From G032773895 sp965248935 (GTDB taxonomy: Bacteria; Pseudomonadota; Gammaproteobacteria; Pseudomonadales; Cellvibrionaceae), in contig OZ252214.1 in assembly GCA_965248935.1 (NCBI GenBank), positions 434,001 through 498,000 on the forward strand: a stretch of 64,000 nt of DNA, in the 5' to 3' direction. How positions within the stretch are numbered: position 1 is the first letter of the stretch; each line of letters starts with the position of its first letter. A program made the position numbers and the translations under genes. Under the pieces are notes generated by a model. The model saw only the letters and a list, made by a program, of their open reading frames with translations. It had not been told where the DNA came from and ran no database searches. Shown here one piece after another: positions 1-9,782 of this stretch.

Positions 1-257
1 CCGTAAAATGGAGCATCACTCCAAATTACTCCAAGCAGTAATAGTATAACAAAAGCCAAAAAAGCTAGAATTTTCCTTGAAACATTTATTTTTTTCTCTT
101 TAACGATACGTACGATTGAAAGAAAAATGACAAATAACGCTACTAACAAAACATTAACAAAGGGTATAAATTTACCGCCATATTTCAAATAAATGGCTAG
201 AGAAACTAAAAACACTATCGCTTTACCAATTTTCTTATTGGAAATACGTAAAATCAT
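1..257 (-). CDS. O-antigen polymerase/ligase-like membrane protein (N-terminal part only)
   Basis: The minus strand from an ATG at 257 is open to the window edge, giving about 85 codons. The ATG follows directly after the stop of the upstream glycosyltransferase (258-260), with no spacer. The peptide is very hydrophobic: two or three membrane segments separated by a basic stretch (RIVKEKK). This fits the N-terminus of a Wzy/WaaL-type polymerase or ligase, and the position behind glycosyltransferases, Wzx and Wzz supports that. The family call is inference because the conserved periplasmic loop lies outside the window. Confidence 0.55.
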   Translation of the reverse strand, partial: MILRISNKKIGKAIVFLVSLAIYLKYGGKFIPFVNVLLVALFVIFLSIVRIVKEKKINVSRKILAFLAFVILLLLGVIWSDAPFY

Positions 258-1214
258 CTATTTCAAACTCTTATTGTATAAAGGGTAAGCGAGTTTTAAC
301 CATGACTTTAAAAACCCCCTATAACCAAGCTGTTTTATTCCAGCAGCACTAAAGTAATTAAGGAGTAAACGTATTGCAATAACATATTGTTTTCTATTTA
401 CCAAAGAAATTACATATCCACCCAATCTATTTACCGCAGTATCTCTATACCATTTTGAAGCAATATATTTAGATTCTCCTTGAAGCAAGAGAAACTCGAA
501 TTGTCTTTTTAGACATTCAATATTATTGATCAATGTATCAATAGACGTTGTAAAAGTATCGTTTTCCATGTGTACCCGCCATGCGCCACAGTATTCGTTC
601 AAAAAATAAACCCGATTTCCATAAATAAGACGCATTAAAGAATTAGTGTCCGCCCCCAAACATTCATCCGTATAGAAATCTGCTTTTATAGCACTCTCTC
701 GATGATAGATCGTCGATAAATGATAAAATGACACGCCTCTTTTTGATTTATTCAAAAAAATATCCCTTCCATCAAAAAACTGAGATTTTACTAACCCCGT
801 TTCTCTTGGACTGAAGCTATTTGTATCTTCAAAATAGGACTTTTCTTTCCCAAAAATCATCACTACTTTTGGATTTTCCAAAATGACTTGAATAGCATTT
901 TTGATAAACTCTGTGTTTATATAGAAGTCATCACCATCCAAATTCAGAATCCAATCGCCTGAGGAAAAACACCTTAAAGTATCATAATAATTACCAACTC
1001 GACCAAAGCTTGGAACATTCCTTCTATAGAGGATTTTTCCAGTTTCAATATATGGGCTAAGTAGTTTGCAAGTTTTAGAGTCTGTACTATCATCAGAAAC
1101 GACAATTTCAATATTTTCATAAGATTGAGACAACGCAGAATCAATCGCCTGAAGAATATATTCAGACTGGTTATACGTTGGTATCATGATCGTAACTTTA
1201 GGTAGATCCGACAT
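258..1214 (-). CDS. Family 2 glycosyltransferase
   Basis: A 318-aa GT-A fold glycosyltransferase, expected to add a sugar to the growing lipid-linked repeat unit on the cytoplasmic face. The N-terminus has the family pattern IMIPTYNQ (residues 9-16). A DDS triplet follows at 41-43 and the metal-binding DGDD at 93-96. The C-terminal third is basic with amphipathic helices, typical of membrane-associated members. It starts 4 bp after the stop of the upstream GT4 gene and is followed directly by the polymerase-like gene, so it is co-transcribed with the cluster. Donor and acceptor sugars cannot be read from sequence. Confidence 0.88.
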   Translation of the reverse strand: MSDLPKVTIMIPTYNQSEYILQAIDSALSQSYENIEIVVSDDSTDSKTCKLLSPYIETGKILYRRNVPSFGRVGNYYDTLRCFSSGDWILNLDGDDFYINTEFIKNAIQVILENPKVVMIFGKEKSYFEDTNSFSPRETGLVKSQFFDGRDIFLNKSKRGVSFYHLSTIYHRESAIKADFYTDECLGADTNSLMRLIYGNRVYFLNEYCGAWRVHMENDTFTTSIDTLINNIECLKRQFEFLLLQGESKYIASKWYRDTAVNRLGGYVISLVNRKQYVIAIRLLLNYFSAAGIKQLGYRGFLKSWLKLAYPLYNKSLK

Positions 1215-1218
1215 AATT

Positions 1219-2649
1219 CTACCCAGTCAATTCTTCATACATAGAAACTAACTCTTGTGCATTTTCACTAATTGTTTTCACCGAAGGGATATGTTTTGAA
1301 AAGTCTAAAACCATCCCTGGCCTACGTAAAACCTTCGCCATCATCTCGCTCAACGATTTTGGGTTCGAAGGTTCATACAGCAACCCATTTACACCGTCTT
1401 TTACAAAATCGGGGAATCCCCCTACCTGTGGCGCAATAATTGGAAGCCCTGCACTAAAACTCTCAAAAATCGTTTGTGGCGCAGTATCCGCACAAAGCGA
1501 AGGTAATACCGCAACATCTATTGAGTTTGTAATATTTTCTAGGTCTTCACGCACAAAACGCCCATGAAAACAAATATTATTTGAGTACTCTCTGCCTGCA
1601 ATAATCTTATTTTTGATCGAGTCAACATAATTAGGGTTATAACTTCCATATATTTCTAGCCGTGATTTCTTCTTCAATTCATCTGGTAAAAGCAAAAAAG
1701 CTTCTACTAACTGATGAACCCCTTTGTAATAGCTAACTCCTCCGATAAACCCAAATATAAACTTATCTTTGTTTAGTGGTTTACAATGCTTAATAGTAGT
1801 TTCAGCAATAAGACTACCAATATGCTGAACCTTAATCAGATTTTTATCGACTCCATATCTGACCAAATGAGCCCTAACATCCTCCGAGACTCCCAGCACC
1901 GTATCAGACAGGTTCAAGGCATCAATATTCCCTTTCAATCTTTTCTGAAGATCGTTTTCTATCAATGAATTAACACTTGATGGAACTTTTTCATCGTCAA
2001 AAGAAAGTTCAACAGACGCAATATTTTTTTTCGCTGATCGAAAACTCGAAATAACCTTGGATATTAATACTTTTAGCCGGGGAAGCTGATTTTGAAACAA
2101 ATATGCTTGCTTAATACGCCTACTACTATGGCCAAGTATAATATTTTTCATGCAATGTGAACATTTTTTCAAATTCTGCGGTCCACTACATATCTTTCTA
2201 TTATAATCAACCATTACCCTTTTTGGACACAACCACCAGTATTCATGCACACTAACCACCACCCTAATACCTAAATCCCGAGCAATTGCAATAGTATTAG
2301 AAGAGAAACCTATAATTTCATTGATATGAATAAGATCAGGCTTAGACCGAATTAGGAATTCTCTTACAACACGATCATTTTCGGGAGATTCAATATCCAA
2401 TAGAAGTTGATCAAAATTTCGATCTAAGTTTTGGCTATTTACAATTTTGAATACCCCTTTCCAATTCATATCTTTTTCAATTTTTACTCCTGAAAAAAAT
2501 TGGTAATCCGCATTTTTAAGTCGAGACGCCGAGTACAAATACTCGACCTCAACACCTTGCTGCTTAGAAAGATTGAGAAACAATGGCCGAGTATAGTTAC
2601 ACACCCCTCCAGTAATTGCTGGGTTATCTCCAATAATTAGAATTTTCAC
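1219..2649 (-). CDS. GT4-family (GT-B) glycosyltransferase
   Basis: A 476-aa retaining glycosyltransferase. The N-terminal acceptor domain opens with MKILIIGDNPAITGG. The C-terminal donor domain carries FIGGVSYYKG (301-310) and the nucleotide-sugar-binding stretch around FESFSAG (395-401), with the spaced glutamates of the GT4 family. It is longer than usual: residues about 140-250 form an insertion with four cysteines (C141, C154, C163, C166) that might bind a metal or form disulfides. It abuts the FAD-protein gene upstream (stop 2650). Its role in repeat-unit assembly follows from family and context; its specificity is unknown. Confidence 0.85.
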   Translation of the reverse strand: MKILIIGDNPAITGGVCNYTRPLFLNLSKQQGVEVEYLYSASRLKNADYQFFSGVKIEKDMNWKGVFKIVNSQNLDRNFDQLLLDIESPENDRVVREFLIRSKPDLIHINEIIGFSSNTIAIARDLGIRVVVSVHEYWWLCPKRVMVDYNRKICSGPQNLKKCSHCMKNIILGHSSRRIKQAYLFQNQLPRLKVLISKVISSFRSAKKNIASVELSFDDEKVPSSVNSLIENDLQKRLKGNIDALNLSDTVLGVSEDVRAHLVRYGVDKNLIKVQHIGSLIAETTIKHCKPLNKDKFIFGFIGGVSYYKGVHQLVEAFLLLPDELKKKSRLEIYGSYNPNYVDSIKNKIIAGREYSNNICFHGRFVREDLENITNSIDVAVLPSLCADTAPQTIFESFSAGLPIIAPQVGGFPDFVKDGVNGLLYEPSNPKSLSEMMAKVLRRPGMVLDFSKHIPSVKTISENAQELVSMYEELTG

Positions 2650-3894
2650 TTAGACCTCCTTAGACATCCTTTCAACCAATGTTTTGGCTTCAATAATATT
2701 ATCTTCAATAGAGCAATACTTCCATGCCCCATATCTTCCAGCGGAATACACCCCTAGCAAATTTAATTCTTTCATTTTTTTTTCAAAATCCAAATTGGCT
2801 TTTTTATTTATATGAACATATGCAGGGTTCATCTCAAGATAATGATATGAAATTAGTTTGTGATCTTGTACAACACCTACTTTTTTAAGATCTCTTATCA
2901 CTGAATCAAGTAAAAAATTTTCACTTTCAATATCCGCACTATCCGGATACCCAATTTCCACATACAAACTCATATGGTTAGAAGAATATATATTGTCATA
3001 GAATCCCACCCTATAAAAAACCAACTCTTTAGAAGGGTAATATATCCAGTGATTATTTGTTTTTGACGGAAGATCAAAACCTAAATTAAAAACCGCCACT
3101 TTGTTACATGAATATATTCCATCATCATTTTGATAACCAACTATATTCATAAATTTATTAAAAGGCATCGTATTTATCAAACGATCATATTTTATTTCTT
3201 CACCCAACGAAGTTTTTACAATTTTTTTATTGATATCTATCTTTTGCGCTCGGGTCGAGTATCTAATTTTAGATTGATCTATCCGGTTTAACAATGAGTT
3301 AACATACTCAATCGCCCCACCCTCGGGATACATAAAACTACTATTATATGATCCGTTTTCGTTACCTTTAAAGTTTCTAATAATTTCTTCAATATCTGCA
3401 TGAGGAAAAAATCTACCCATGGCTTCACTATCTAATTCATCTAAATCACAAGCATATAATTTTTCATTGTAAGGGATTAAAAATTTTTCCGAAATCCCTC
3501 GCCCAAATTTTTCTAACAACATCCCTTTAAAAGAATCCCTATCTTCACCGCTCCGAAAATACAACTCATACAAGCAATCAATAAAGTCTTTTTTTGGAAG
3601 TTGATGTATGTTTTTTTGGAATGGAAAATCCACATAACAACCATCATAATAAATCTGTGATTTTTTTTTCACATCATATATTTTTTGCTTTGCCATCCCT
3701 TCAAACATATACTTCTTAATATCCAGATTCTTAAAGTGAAAAAAATGTCCAGAGTAATCCCAAACAAAACCATCCTTTTTTATTGTTCTACAATACCCTC
3801 CGGCTTCTTCTTCAGCTTCCAGGATTAAAAATTCGTTACGCGTAAAATTTGCATAACTTAACCCAGTAATCCCCGCACCAATTATGATATCCAC
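2650..3894 (-). CDS. FAD-dependent amine-oxidase/mutase-like protein of the glycan cluster
   Basis: A 414-aa flavoprotein of the protoporphyrinogen-oxidase/UDP-galactopyranose-mutase superfamily. The Rossmann motif GAGITG is at residues 6-11, the ribose-binding Glu at 26, and the GG-x-C-R-T motif follows. A second FAD-binding stretch (YSAGRYGAWKYCSIEDN) lies near the C-terminus. Proteins of this type sit in many O-antigen clusters, where they may isomerise or oxidise a nucleotide sugar; true UGM enzymes are slightly shorter and more conserved. The start overlaps the end of the upstream flippase gene by 13 bp, indicating translational coupling. The substrate is unknown. Confidence 0.7.
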   Translation of the reverse strand: MDIIIGAGITGLSYANFTRNEFLILEAEEEAGGYCRTIKKDGFVWDYSGHFFHFKNLDIKKYMFEGMAKQKIYDVKKKSQIYYDGCYVDFPFQKNIHQLPKKDFIDCLYELYFRSGEDRDSFKGMLLEKFGRGISEKFLIPYNEKLYACDLDELDSEAMGRFFPHADIEEIIRNFKGNENGSYNSSFMYPEGGAIEYVNSLLNRIDQSKIRYSTRAQKIDINKKIVKTSLGEEIKYDRLINTMPFNKFMNIVGYQNDDGIYSCNKVAVFNLGFDLPSKTNNHWIYYPSKELVFYRVGFYDNIYSSNHMSLYVEIGYPDSADIESENFLLDSVIRDLKKVGVVQDHKLISYHYLEMNPAYVHINKKANLDFEKKMKELNLLGVYSAGRYGAWKYCSIEDNIIEAKTLVERMSKEV

Positions 3895-5240
3895 ACTACC
3901 GCCTTATTAAACGAAAAAACTAAAAGAGAAATTGAGAGCAGTACAGATACAAAAAAAACAAAATTAACCCTCATACTCAAATGCAATGCATAAGACACAA
4001 AAAGGAACTGCAATGAAAGTATTGAAAAATATGCTAATGATGTTGCTAAAGCAGCGCCCACATAAGATGATACTGGTACGAGCAAAATATTAGCTATTAC
4101 ATTCAATATCATGCCTACCAATATTGCAAACAACAACTTTCCTTCAAGTTTTCTCGAATAGAGAACACCCGACATTACTTGAACAAATACATTAGCAGCA
4201 ACACCTAAGACAAGCACATTAGTTGCTCCAACAGAGTCATTATAACTTAAGTTGATCAAATTGGTTATTGGCTCAGAAAAGACACGATATACTGAATACA
4301 CAAAAAACAGCATAACAGGAAAAATATACACCAGCTTAGAAACCAACAACCGAAGTTTTTCATCTGTTGATACAACCGCACTCGAATACCAAAAAAAGTT
4401 TATAGCAAGAGAGAACCCAGCAACAAGACCAACTAAAGAGTATGCGAAACTGTACTCAGCTACATCTTCATAAGAATAAAAATACTTAACGATTAGAAAG
4501 TCGCTATTTTGAATAATTAAAAGCGAATAGACATTAGGCAACAAAAAAATTGATATTTTAATTAACTTTCTAAGCTGTTCAAAAGAGATATTAAAATTAA
4601 AGCAGTATGACTTTCTTAAAACCCCCACCAAATAGGAAGAAGACAAACACATAAGAAACACATACGCCAAGACTAGTGAAGCTACCCCGACCTCAAAAAA
4701 GTACACTAAAGCTATTACAATCAATAACATCCCGTATTCAACAAACAAATTCGAGAACATTTGTATCTTAGTTCGCTGAAAAACCTGGAAAACAAAAATT
4801 GATATTTTATTGAGTAGCTTTGCAAAAACCAAAAGCGCTAAAAACAATAAAAACCAAAAACTCTCAAAATCTAACAAATAATATAAAACAGGAAAAAGGA
4901 ATATTGATATAACAACAAAAGATATTGCGGTATAACCCCATATTGTACTTACGAGACTGAGAATATCGTGTTCTCTTCCTTTAGTTTTATACCCCAACAT
5001 TATCCTATTTGAAGCATCTGGCATATTGAGAGTATAGAGACCCAACAAAAGTGCCGAAGAGGTTTGCAGCAATGAATATGCCCCCACCTCATCTTTTGAA
5101 AAAAAATTCACTAAAATCGGTAAAAAAATAATTCCTTTTAAACGTAAAAGTATATTTAAAATCGCTCCATCAAAGAATTTCTTTAGTAAATTTTTGTAAG
5201 AAACATCGATAATATTCATTAATAGATACTTTTTTAACAA
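3882..5240 (-). CDS. Wzx-like polysaccharide flippase (MATE/MOP superfamily)
   Basis: A 452-aa polytopic membrane protein with about 12 hydrophobic helices, as expected for Wzx, which flips the undecaprenyl-PP-linked repeat unit to the periplasm. The N-terminal part has the family pattern of an amphipathic helix followed by LPILVNFFSKDEVGAYSLL. The gene is AT-rich compared with the housekeeping genes, common for O-unit genes acquired laterally. An internal ATG at 5219 gives MNIIDVSYKN and is an alternative start. The gene overlaps the FAD-protein gene by 13 bp downstream. Confidence 0.8.
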   Translation of the reverse strand: MLKKYLLMNIIDVSYKNLLKKFFDGAILNILLRLKGIIFLPILVNFFSKDEVGAYSLLQTSSALLLGLYTLNMPDASNRIMLGYKTKGREHDILSLVSTIWGYTAISFVVISIFLFPVLYYLLDFESFWFLLFLALLVFAKLLNKISIFVFQVFQRTKIQMFSNLFVEYGMLLIVIALVYFFEVGVASLVLAYVFLMCLSSSYLVGVLRKSYCFNFNISFEQLRKLIKISIFLLPNVYSLLIIQNSDFLIVKYFYSYEDVAEYSFAYSLVGLVAGFSLAINFFWYSSAVVSTDEKLRLLVSKLVYIFPVMLFFVYSVYRVFSEPITNLINLSYNDSVGATNVLVLGVAANVFVQVMSGVLYSRKLEGKLLFAILVGMILNVIANILLVPVSSYVGAALATSLAYFSILSLQFLFVSYALHLSMRVNFVFFVSVLLSISLLVFSFNKAVVWIS

Positions 5241-5304
5241 ACTCCCTTAAGTAACAAGTTTCATTGTATAAAAACTAATTTTTTTAATTACTAGACGTCT
5301 AATT

Positions 5305-6261
5305 TCAACATTCGTATTTTTCTTTAAACAATGGTTTCCTGTAGCTTGATATAAGCTCATACCCTAGAGCAATCAATACCCCCAACAAACCACCAGCAAT
5401 TCCTCCCGCAATACACAATATTGACCTCCTAGGTGCAAATTTTTCTTCTGGAACAACCGCTGGGTCTATTGTGCGAAAAACATATTCGAAACGAGTATTT
5501 GCAAGCATAACTTTTTTAGTTTGTTCTTCGATCAATTGATAGAAAACAACTCTCATATCTGAAATTGAGGTATCATCAAGTTCCTTATTCAGATAATCGA
5601 TACTCTTTTCAGCCTCGTAAATATCCTGCTCTCTGAGAGTTTTATTTACTTGAGTCACAATACCCTCAACCCATTTTTGCGCAACAATAGGTGAAATATG
5701 GATCGCACTAATGGTTACTAAGCCCGTTTTTTTATCTTGAACTATATGTATTTTTTCAAGATATTGCTCGTAAGCTTCCCAATCTCCGGGCTTGCTTTTA
5801 CGTGGTGGAGATACATCTCTCACCCATGTACCAAGCTTTTCATTATAAACATCACTATCTAAAATCACTTCCCCAGTTAATGGATCCCAATTCTTTACTG
5901 CAAACATGGGAATTAGCCAATTCCGCTCGGCAATAATATTCTTTGCAAATTTTCGTGACCGAACCAGTTCTATAGCTTCAATAACTTTATTATTACCTGT
6001 ATTACCTAGGTTAATCCCGGCGAATGAAGCTAAACTTCCAAACTTTCCAGCCAAAGCAGATAGGCCCCCTCCCTGAGTTTCCTCCGAAGGTATTAATAAC
6101 ACATCGGAACGATATACGTTTGGTAGTGAAAGCGTATAAAAAACTGTTAAAACAGATACCAGTAGAAATGAAGAGATTGGAATCCACTTCAGTTTCCATA
6201 GCGTTTGAATAAGAAAAGATATATCAATATATTCTTTCTCATTTTCTTTAACTTCCGTCAT
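5305..6261 (-). CDS. wzz: Wzz-like polysaccharide chain-length regulator
   Basis: A 318-aa polysaccharide co-polymerase. An N-terminal transmembrane helix (about residues 24-44) precedes the Wzz_N hallmark PNVYRSDVLLIPS. A long, mostly helical periplasmic domain (about 60-275) follows, then a C-terminal helix rich in Gly and Leu (about 283-305). It sets modal chain length together with Wzy. There is no cytoplasmic tyrosine-kinase domain, so this is a PCP1-type protein for O-antigen-like chains rather than a capsule PCP2a. In Pseudomonas aeruginosa wzz also lies close to ihfB, which agrees with this location. Confidence 0.85.
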   Translation of the reverse strand: MTEVKENEKEYIDISFLIQTLWKLKWIPISSFLLVSVLTVFYTLSLPNVYRSDVLLIPSEETQGGGLSALAGKFGSLASFAGINLGNTGNNKVIEAIELVRSRKFAKNIIAERNWLIPMFAVKNWDPLTGEVILDSDVYNEKLGTWVRDVSPPRKSKPGDWEAYEQYLEKIHIVQDKKTGLVTISAIHISPIVAQKWVEGIVTQVNKTLREQDIYEAEKSIDYLNKELDDTSISDMRVVFYQLIEEQTKKVMLANTRFEYVFRTIDPAVVPEEKFAPRRSILCIAGGIAGGLLGVLIALGYELISSYRKPLFKEKYEC

Positions 6262-6490
6262 ATTCCCCCCCTTCGGAACCTGGGCTTAGAAACAAGGCTA
6301 AATTTGATTTATATAAATTAATAGTAATCACCATAAAAATTATTAATAGGCAAGCGACTATCACCAGCCCCCAATAAATTCTCCGTTACGTATTTTAGCA
6401 CCCATAATCGACATAATTCAAAACAAAGAAATGAGTGCTAAATTTTTAATTTACTATCTAAAAGACAGTTTTAACGAAGTTAAACTGACT

Positions 6491-7546
6491 TTAGACAAGA
6501 TTTCTCTTAGTCCAACGCAACAATCGCCACGAACTTTTCATCAGAAGTTGATAAAGAATCACAAAGACTATAGCCAAGACAAAACTTACAAACTCAGACA
6601 CTCCATTACTATTCAGCAATACTCCCAATAACATAAAACCTAACTGAGCAAGGAGAATTATTTGTAACGTAACAAACTTACTAAAGCCCGCTCGTAGTAG
6701 AATATGATGCATATGGGTACGATCAGGTGACATAGGTGAGCGACCTCGTTTCACTCTTCTATACATGATTGTAAACATATCTGTCATGGGGAAGAGAACG
6801 AACCAAAGTGCAGTCACAGGACTAAAAGCTACTGGGCTTTGTTGTGCCCCTTTAATTAATAGCACCCCCAAAGAAAGACCAAGAAACATACTACCTGCAT
6901 CCCCCATAAACACCTTCTTAATTTTGGTTTTCTCATCACCAAAGTTGAACAACAAAAATGCTGCCAAGCTGCCAACAAATGCCATACACAGAGTTTGATA
7001 GAGCGGGTTTCCCCCCACACCAAAGAGCATTGACAAGCCTAAAAAAGAAACTAGAGAAACGGATCCAACTACCCCATCCATACCGTCTAACATATTCATA
7101 GCATTGGTCAATCCAACTAACGACAATACGGCTAATAAATACCCAACTCCACCCGGATTTAACTCACCCACACCTAGGATATTTCCAAAGCTCTGAATAT
7201 GGACACCCAATCCATATACAAAAATACACGAGATTAAAATTTGCCCCCCCAACCTCAACCCTGCACTCAAGTGATAACGGTCATCAATAGTTCCCATAAA
7301 AACAATCAATCCACCCGCCACCATAAAGAACCGAATAAAGATCGGTTGTTCCACAAATAGAATAGAAGACAGCACAACACTACCATAAATCGCTATACCA
7401 CCAATCAAGGGAACAGCACCATCATGCATTTTTCTTCCGCCAGGCTTGTCCACAAGATTAATCAATATGGCAATTGGCTTCAGTACCTTTATAACCAAAA
7501 AACAAAAGAAAAAAGAAACTACAAATACCGCTATCAAATTATCCAT
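6491..7546 (-). CDS. WecA-like undecaprenyl-phosphate sugar-1-phosphate transferase
   Basis: A 351-aa member of the MraY/WecA family, which starts O-unit synthesis by transferring an N-acetylhexosamine-1-phosphate to undecaprenyl phosphate. About ten membrane helices can be seen. Cytoplasmic-loop motifs are present: the GGRKMHDG region near residue 37, NMLDGMDG, KKVFMGDAGSMFLG and the DRTHMHH histidine motif. The last is typical of WecA/TagO-type enzymes rather than MraY. A gap of about 110 bp separates it from manC. UDP-GlcNAc or UDP-GalNAc are the probable donors given WbpP nearby, but the substrate is not proven. Confidence 0.85.
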   Translation of the reverse strand: MDNLIAVFVVSFFFCFLVIKVLKPIAILINLVDKPGGRKMHDGAVPLIGGIAIYGSVVLSSILFVEQPIFIRFFMVAGGLIVFMGTIDDRYHLSAGLRLGGQILISCIFVYGLGVHIQSFGNILGVGELNPGGVGYLLAVLSLVGLTNAMNMLDGMDGVVGSVSLVSFLGLSMLFGVGGNPLYQTLCMAFVGSLAAFLLFNFGDEKTKIKKVFMGDAGSMFLGLSLGVLLIKGAQQSPVAFSPVTALWFVLFPMTDMFTIMYRRVKRGRSPMSPDRTHMHHILLRAGFSKFVTLQIILLAQLGFMLLGVLLNSNGVSEFVSFVLAIVFVILYQLLMKSSWRLLRWTKRNLV

Positions 7547-7655
7547 TTTTTATTCCAGAACATATTACATATCAACACTGAACAGACCTTAATTATCAAA
7601 CTTAAAGTCTCGTTAGATTCAAGCAACACCGAATGTACCCCATACCAAATCATGT

Positions 7656-9062
7656 TTAGCTTCGACCATACCCATCCTCAAACCGAACTATATCGTCTTC
7701 CCCCAAATAACTCCCGCTCTGCACTTCTATTAACTCCAGTGTCACTTTTCCAGGGTTTGACAATCGGTGTTTTTCTCCAAGAGGGATATATATAGATTCA
7801 TTTTCAGATAAAAGTATTTCTTCCGAACCACGTATAATTTTTGCAGTTCCTTTAACTACGATCCAGTGTTCCGCCCTATGATGGTGCATCTGCAACGATA
7901 GGCTAGCTCCAGGTTTGACTTCTATTTTTTTCACTTGGAACCTATCACCCTGATTTATGCAATCATAACTCCCCCAGGGGCGATATACTTTCCTATGGGA
8001 GTTAAGCTCTTCTCTACCCATAGATTTCAATTCATTGACAATCTGCTTTATCTGTTGAGAACAATTTCTGTTGATGACCAGTATGGAATCATCGGTATCA
8101 ATAACGGCTATATCCTGTAGGCCCACACCAACAACTAATCTATCAGAAGCCTGTAACATTGAATTTGAACAGTCTTGAGCAAGAACATCCCCGTGTAAAA
8201 CATTTCCATTTTCATCTTTTTTAGAAACGTCCCAAATAGCGTTCCAATCACCAAGATCGCTCCAACCGCAATCCAGCGGGACACAATACGCTGATCCTGT
8301 TCGCTCCATTACTGCGTAATCAACGGAAATATCTTCACATTCACTGAAGGTTTTCTCATCAATCCGAATAAAATCTAAGTCTTGAACTGATTTTTCATAG
8401 GAAGATTTACACTGAAGAGCCATGCCTTTTTGATACAACTCTACTTCTTCTAAATATCTTTTTGCCGAAAAAACAAACATTCCACTGTTCCATAAGTATT
8501 CCCCACTCTTCACGTAGGTTTCTGCTGTATGAAAATCCGGTTTTTCGACAAAACAGCTTATTTTCTGGCCGAGCTTTTCGGGTTTTGTTTCAGTTTTAAT
8601 ATATCCATAACCTGTTTCAGGTTTGGTAGGAACAATACCAAAAGCGACTAAACTTCCTAATTTAGCCTGTCCAACGGCAATATCTAACGCCTCTCTAAAG
8701 TCGTTTTCATTTTCTATTAAATGATCCGCTGCAAAAATAGCCATTACAGCGCCTGGGTCTATGCTCAGAGCATGATAAGCAGCGACGGCTATCGCAGGGG
8801 CGGTATTTCTACCGACAGGCTCAAGGATGATTGTAGGCTTATTTTCACATACTTGAGAAAGCTGATCTGCAACCATAAACCGTTGCGTTTCATTGCACAC
8901 AACTATCGGGGAAGAGAGATGATTTACACGCCGAACAGTATGTTGGAGCATGGTGTAATCACCATACAAATTATGAAGTTGCTTGGGGTAGGCTTTTCGG
9001 GATTTTGGCCACAGACGAGTACCACTTCCCCCGGAAAGAATAACTGGAATAACTTGTGGCAT
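7656..9062 (-). CDS. manC: Mannose-1-phosphate guanylyltransferase / mannose-6-phosphate isomerase
   Basis: A 468-aa bifunctional type II enzyme (ManC/CpsB/AlgA family) making GDP-mannose and isomerising fructose-6-phosphate to mannose-6-phosphate. The pyrophosphorylase signature GGSGTRLWPKSRKAYPKQ is at residues 10-27, and the FVEKP sugar-binding motif lies near 170. The C-terminal cupin carries RPWGSY and the metal-binding QMHHHRAEHW. Its length matches the family. No gmd, fcl or rmd gene is visible, so mannose itself or an enzyme outside the window uses the product. The ATG at 9062 is well placed. Confidence 0.93.
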   Translation of the reverse strand: MPQVIPVILSGGSGTRLWPKSRKAYPKQLHNLYGDYTMLQHTVRRVNHLSSPIVVCNETQRFMVADQLSQVCENKPTIILEPVGRNTAPAIAVAAYHALSIDPGAVMAIFAADHLIENENDFREALDIAVGQAKLGSLVAFGIVPTKPETGYGYIKTETKPEKLGQKISCFVEKPDFHTAETYVKSGEYLWNSGMFVFSAKRYLEEVELYQKGMALQCKSSYEKSVQDLDFIRIDEKTFSECEDISVDYAVMERTGSAYCVPLDCGWSDLGDWNAIWDVSKKDENGNVLHGDVLAQDCSNSMLQASDRLVVGVGLQDIAVIDTDDSILVINRNCSQQIKQIVNELKSMGREELNSHRKVYRPWGSYDCINQGDRFQVKKIEVKPGASLSLQMHHHRAEHWIVVKGTAKIIRGSEEILLSENESIYIPLGEKHRLSNPGKVTLELIEVQSGSYLGEDDIVRFEDGYGRS

Positions 9063-9237
9063 CTTAATGAGTTACCTGCGCGCTCACGAGCGTTTATTTA
9101 CCCGCGCGCATTATAAACAATTATAGATAAAATAAAATGTTTATAATTTGTTACGAGTGGGGTTTTAACTTTTACAGTTTGATACAAAATAATGACAACT
9201 AAACCGGCAATACTTCCATGCTTTCTATTAGGCCAAT

Positions 9238-9537
9238 TTAGCTTAGTTCATTCTGAAGGCTTTCATTCACTCTATCTCTTAACTCTTTTCCTGGCTTAAA
9301 ATGAGGAACATATTTACCTGTAAGGAGGACCCTTTCGCCTGTTTTTGGATTGCGGCCTGTTCTAGATTCTCGATAGTGTAGCGAGAAGCTGCCAAAACCT
9401 CGAATCTCTATTCGCTCCCCAGTAGCAAGACTTTGCGACATATACTCAATAACAAGCTTCACAGCCAGCTCAATATCTTTGGCTGACAATTGATCTTGTC
9501 GTTCGGCAATCCGCTCAATAAGTTCCGACTTGGTCAT
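9238..9537 (-). CDS. ihfB: Integration host factor subunit beta
   Basis: A 99-aa DNA-bending protein of the HU/IHF family. It begins MTKSELIERI, carries the family signature around GFGSFSLHYR, and has the beta-arm GRNPKTGERV that inserts into the minor groove. A TTG codon three residues upstream would give 102 aa, but the ATG at 9537 matches the family length. In Pseudomonas and E. coli ihfB follows rpsA directly. Here two sugar-nucleotide genes and a terminator lie between them, so ihfB probably has its own promoter in 9538-9753. Confidence 0.95.
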   Translation of the reverse strand: MTKSELIERIAERQDQLSAKDIELAVKLVIEYMSQSLATGERIEIRGFGSFSLHYRESRTGRNPKTGERVLLTGKYVPHFKPGKELRDRVNESLQNELS

Positions 9538-9753
9538 GGTCAACAACTAATCCCTAGAGGTTTATTGTATAGGTCACACAGATAAATAATGTCACACTAA
9601 AAAACAGTATATATCAAAATCCTAGCCACGCTAGTGAATATCGATTATTACTTACAACTGCAAGCTGTTGTTATACAACACTTTTCTATGAAGTTAAACC
9701 TGTAAATAGATCAAATCTGAGACTCAGGTTTTACCTCGACACAAACTATGGAC

Positions 9754-9781
9754 AAAAAAAAAGCGGCTTAGCCGCTTTTTA
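9754..9781 (-). terminator. Rho-independent terminator after wbpP
   Basis: A perfect GCGGC/GCCGC stem with a short TTA-type loop lies immediately after the wbpP stop codon. It is flanked by an A-tract on one side and a T-tract on the other, giving a nine-base U run when read on the minus strand. Read in reverse it could also act on plus-strand transcription. Confidence 0.85.
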
Positions 9782-9782
9782 A

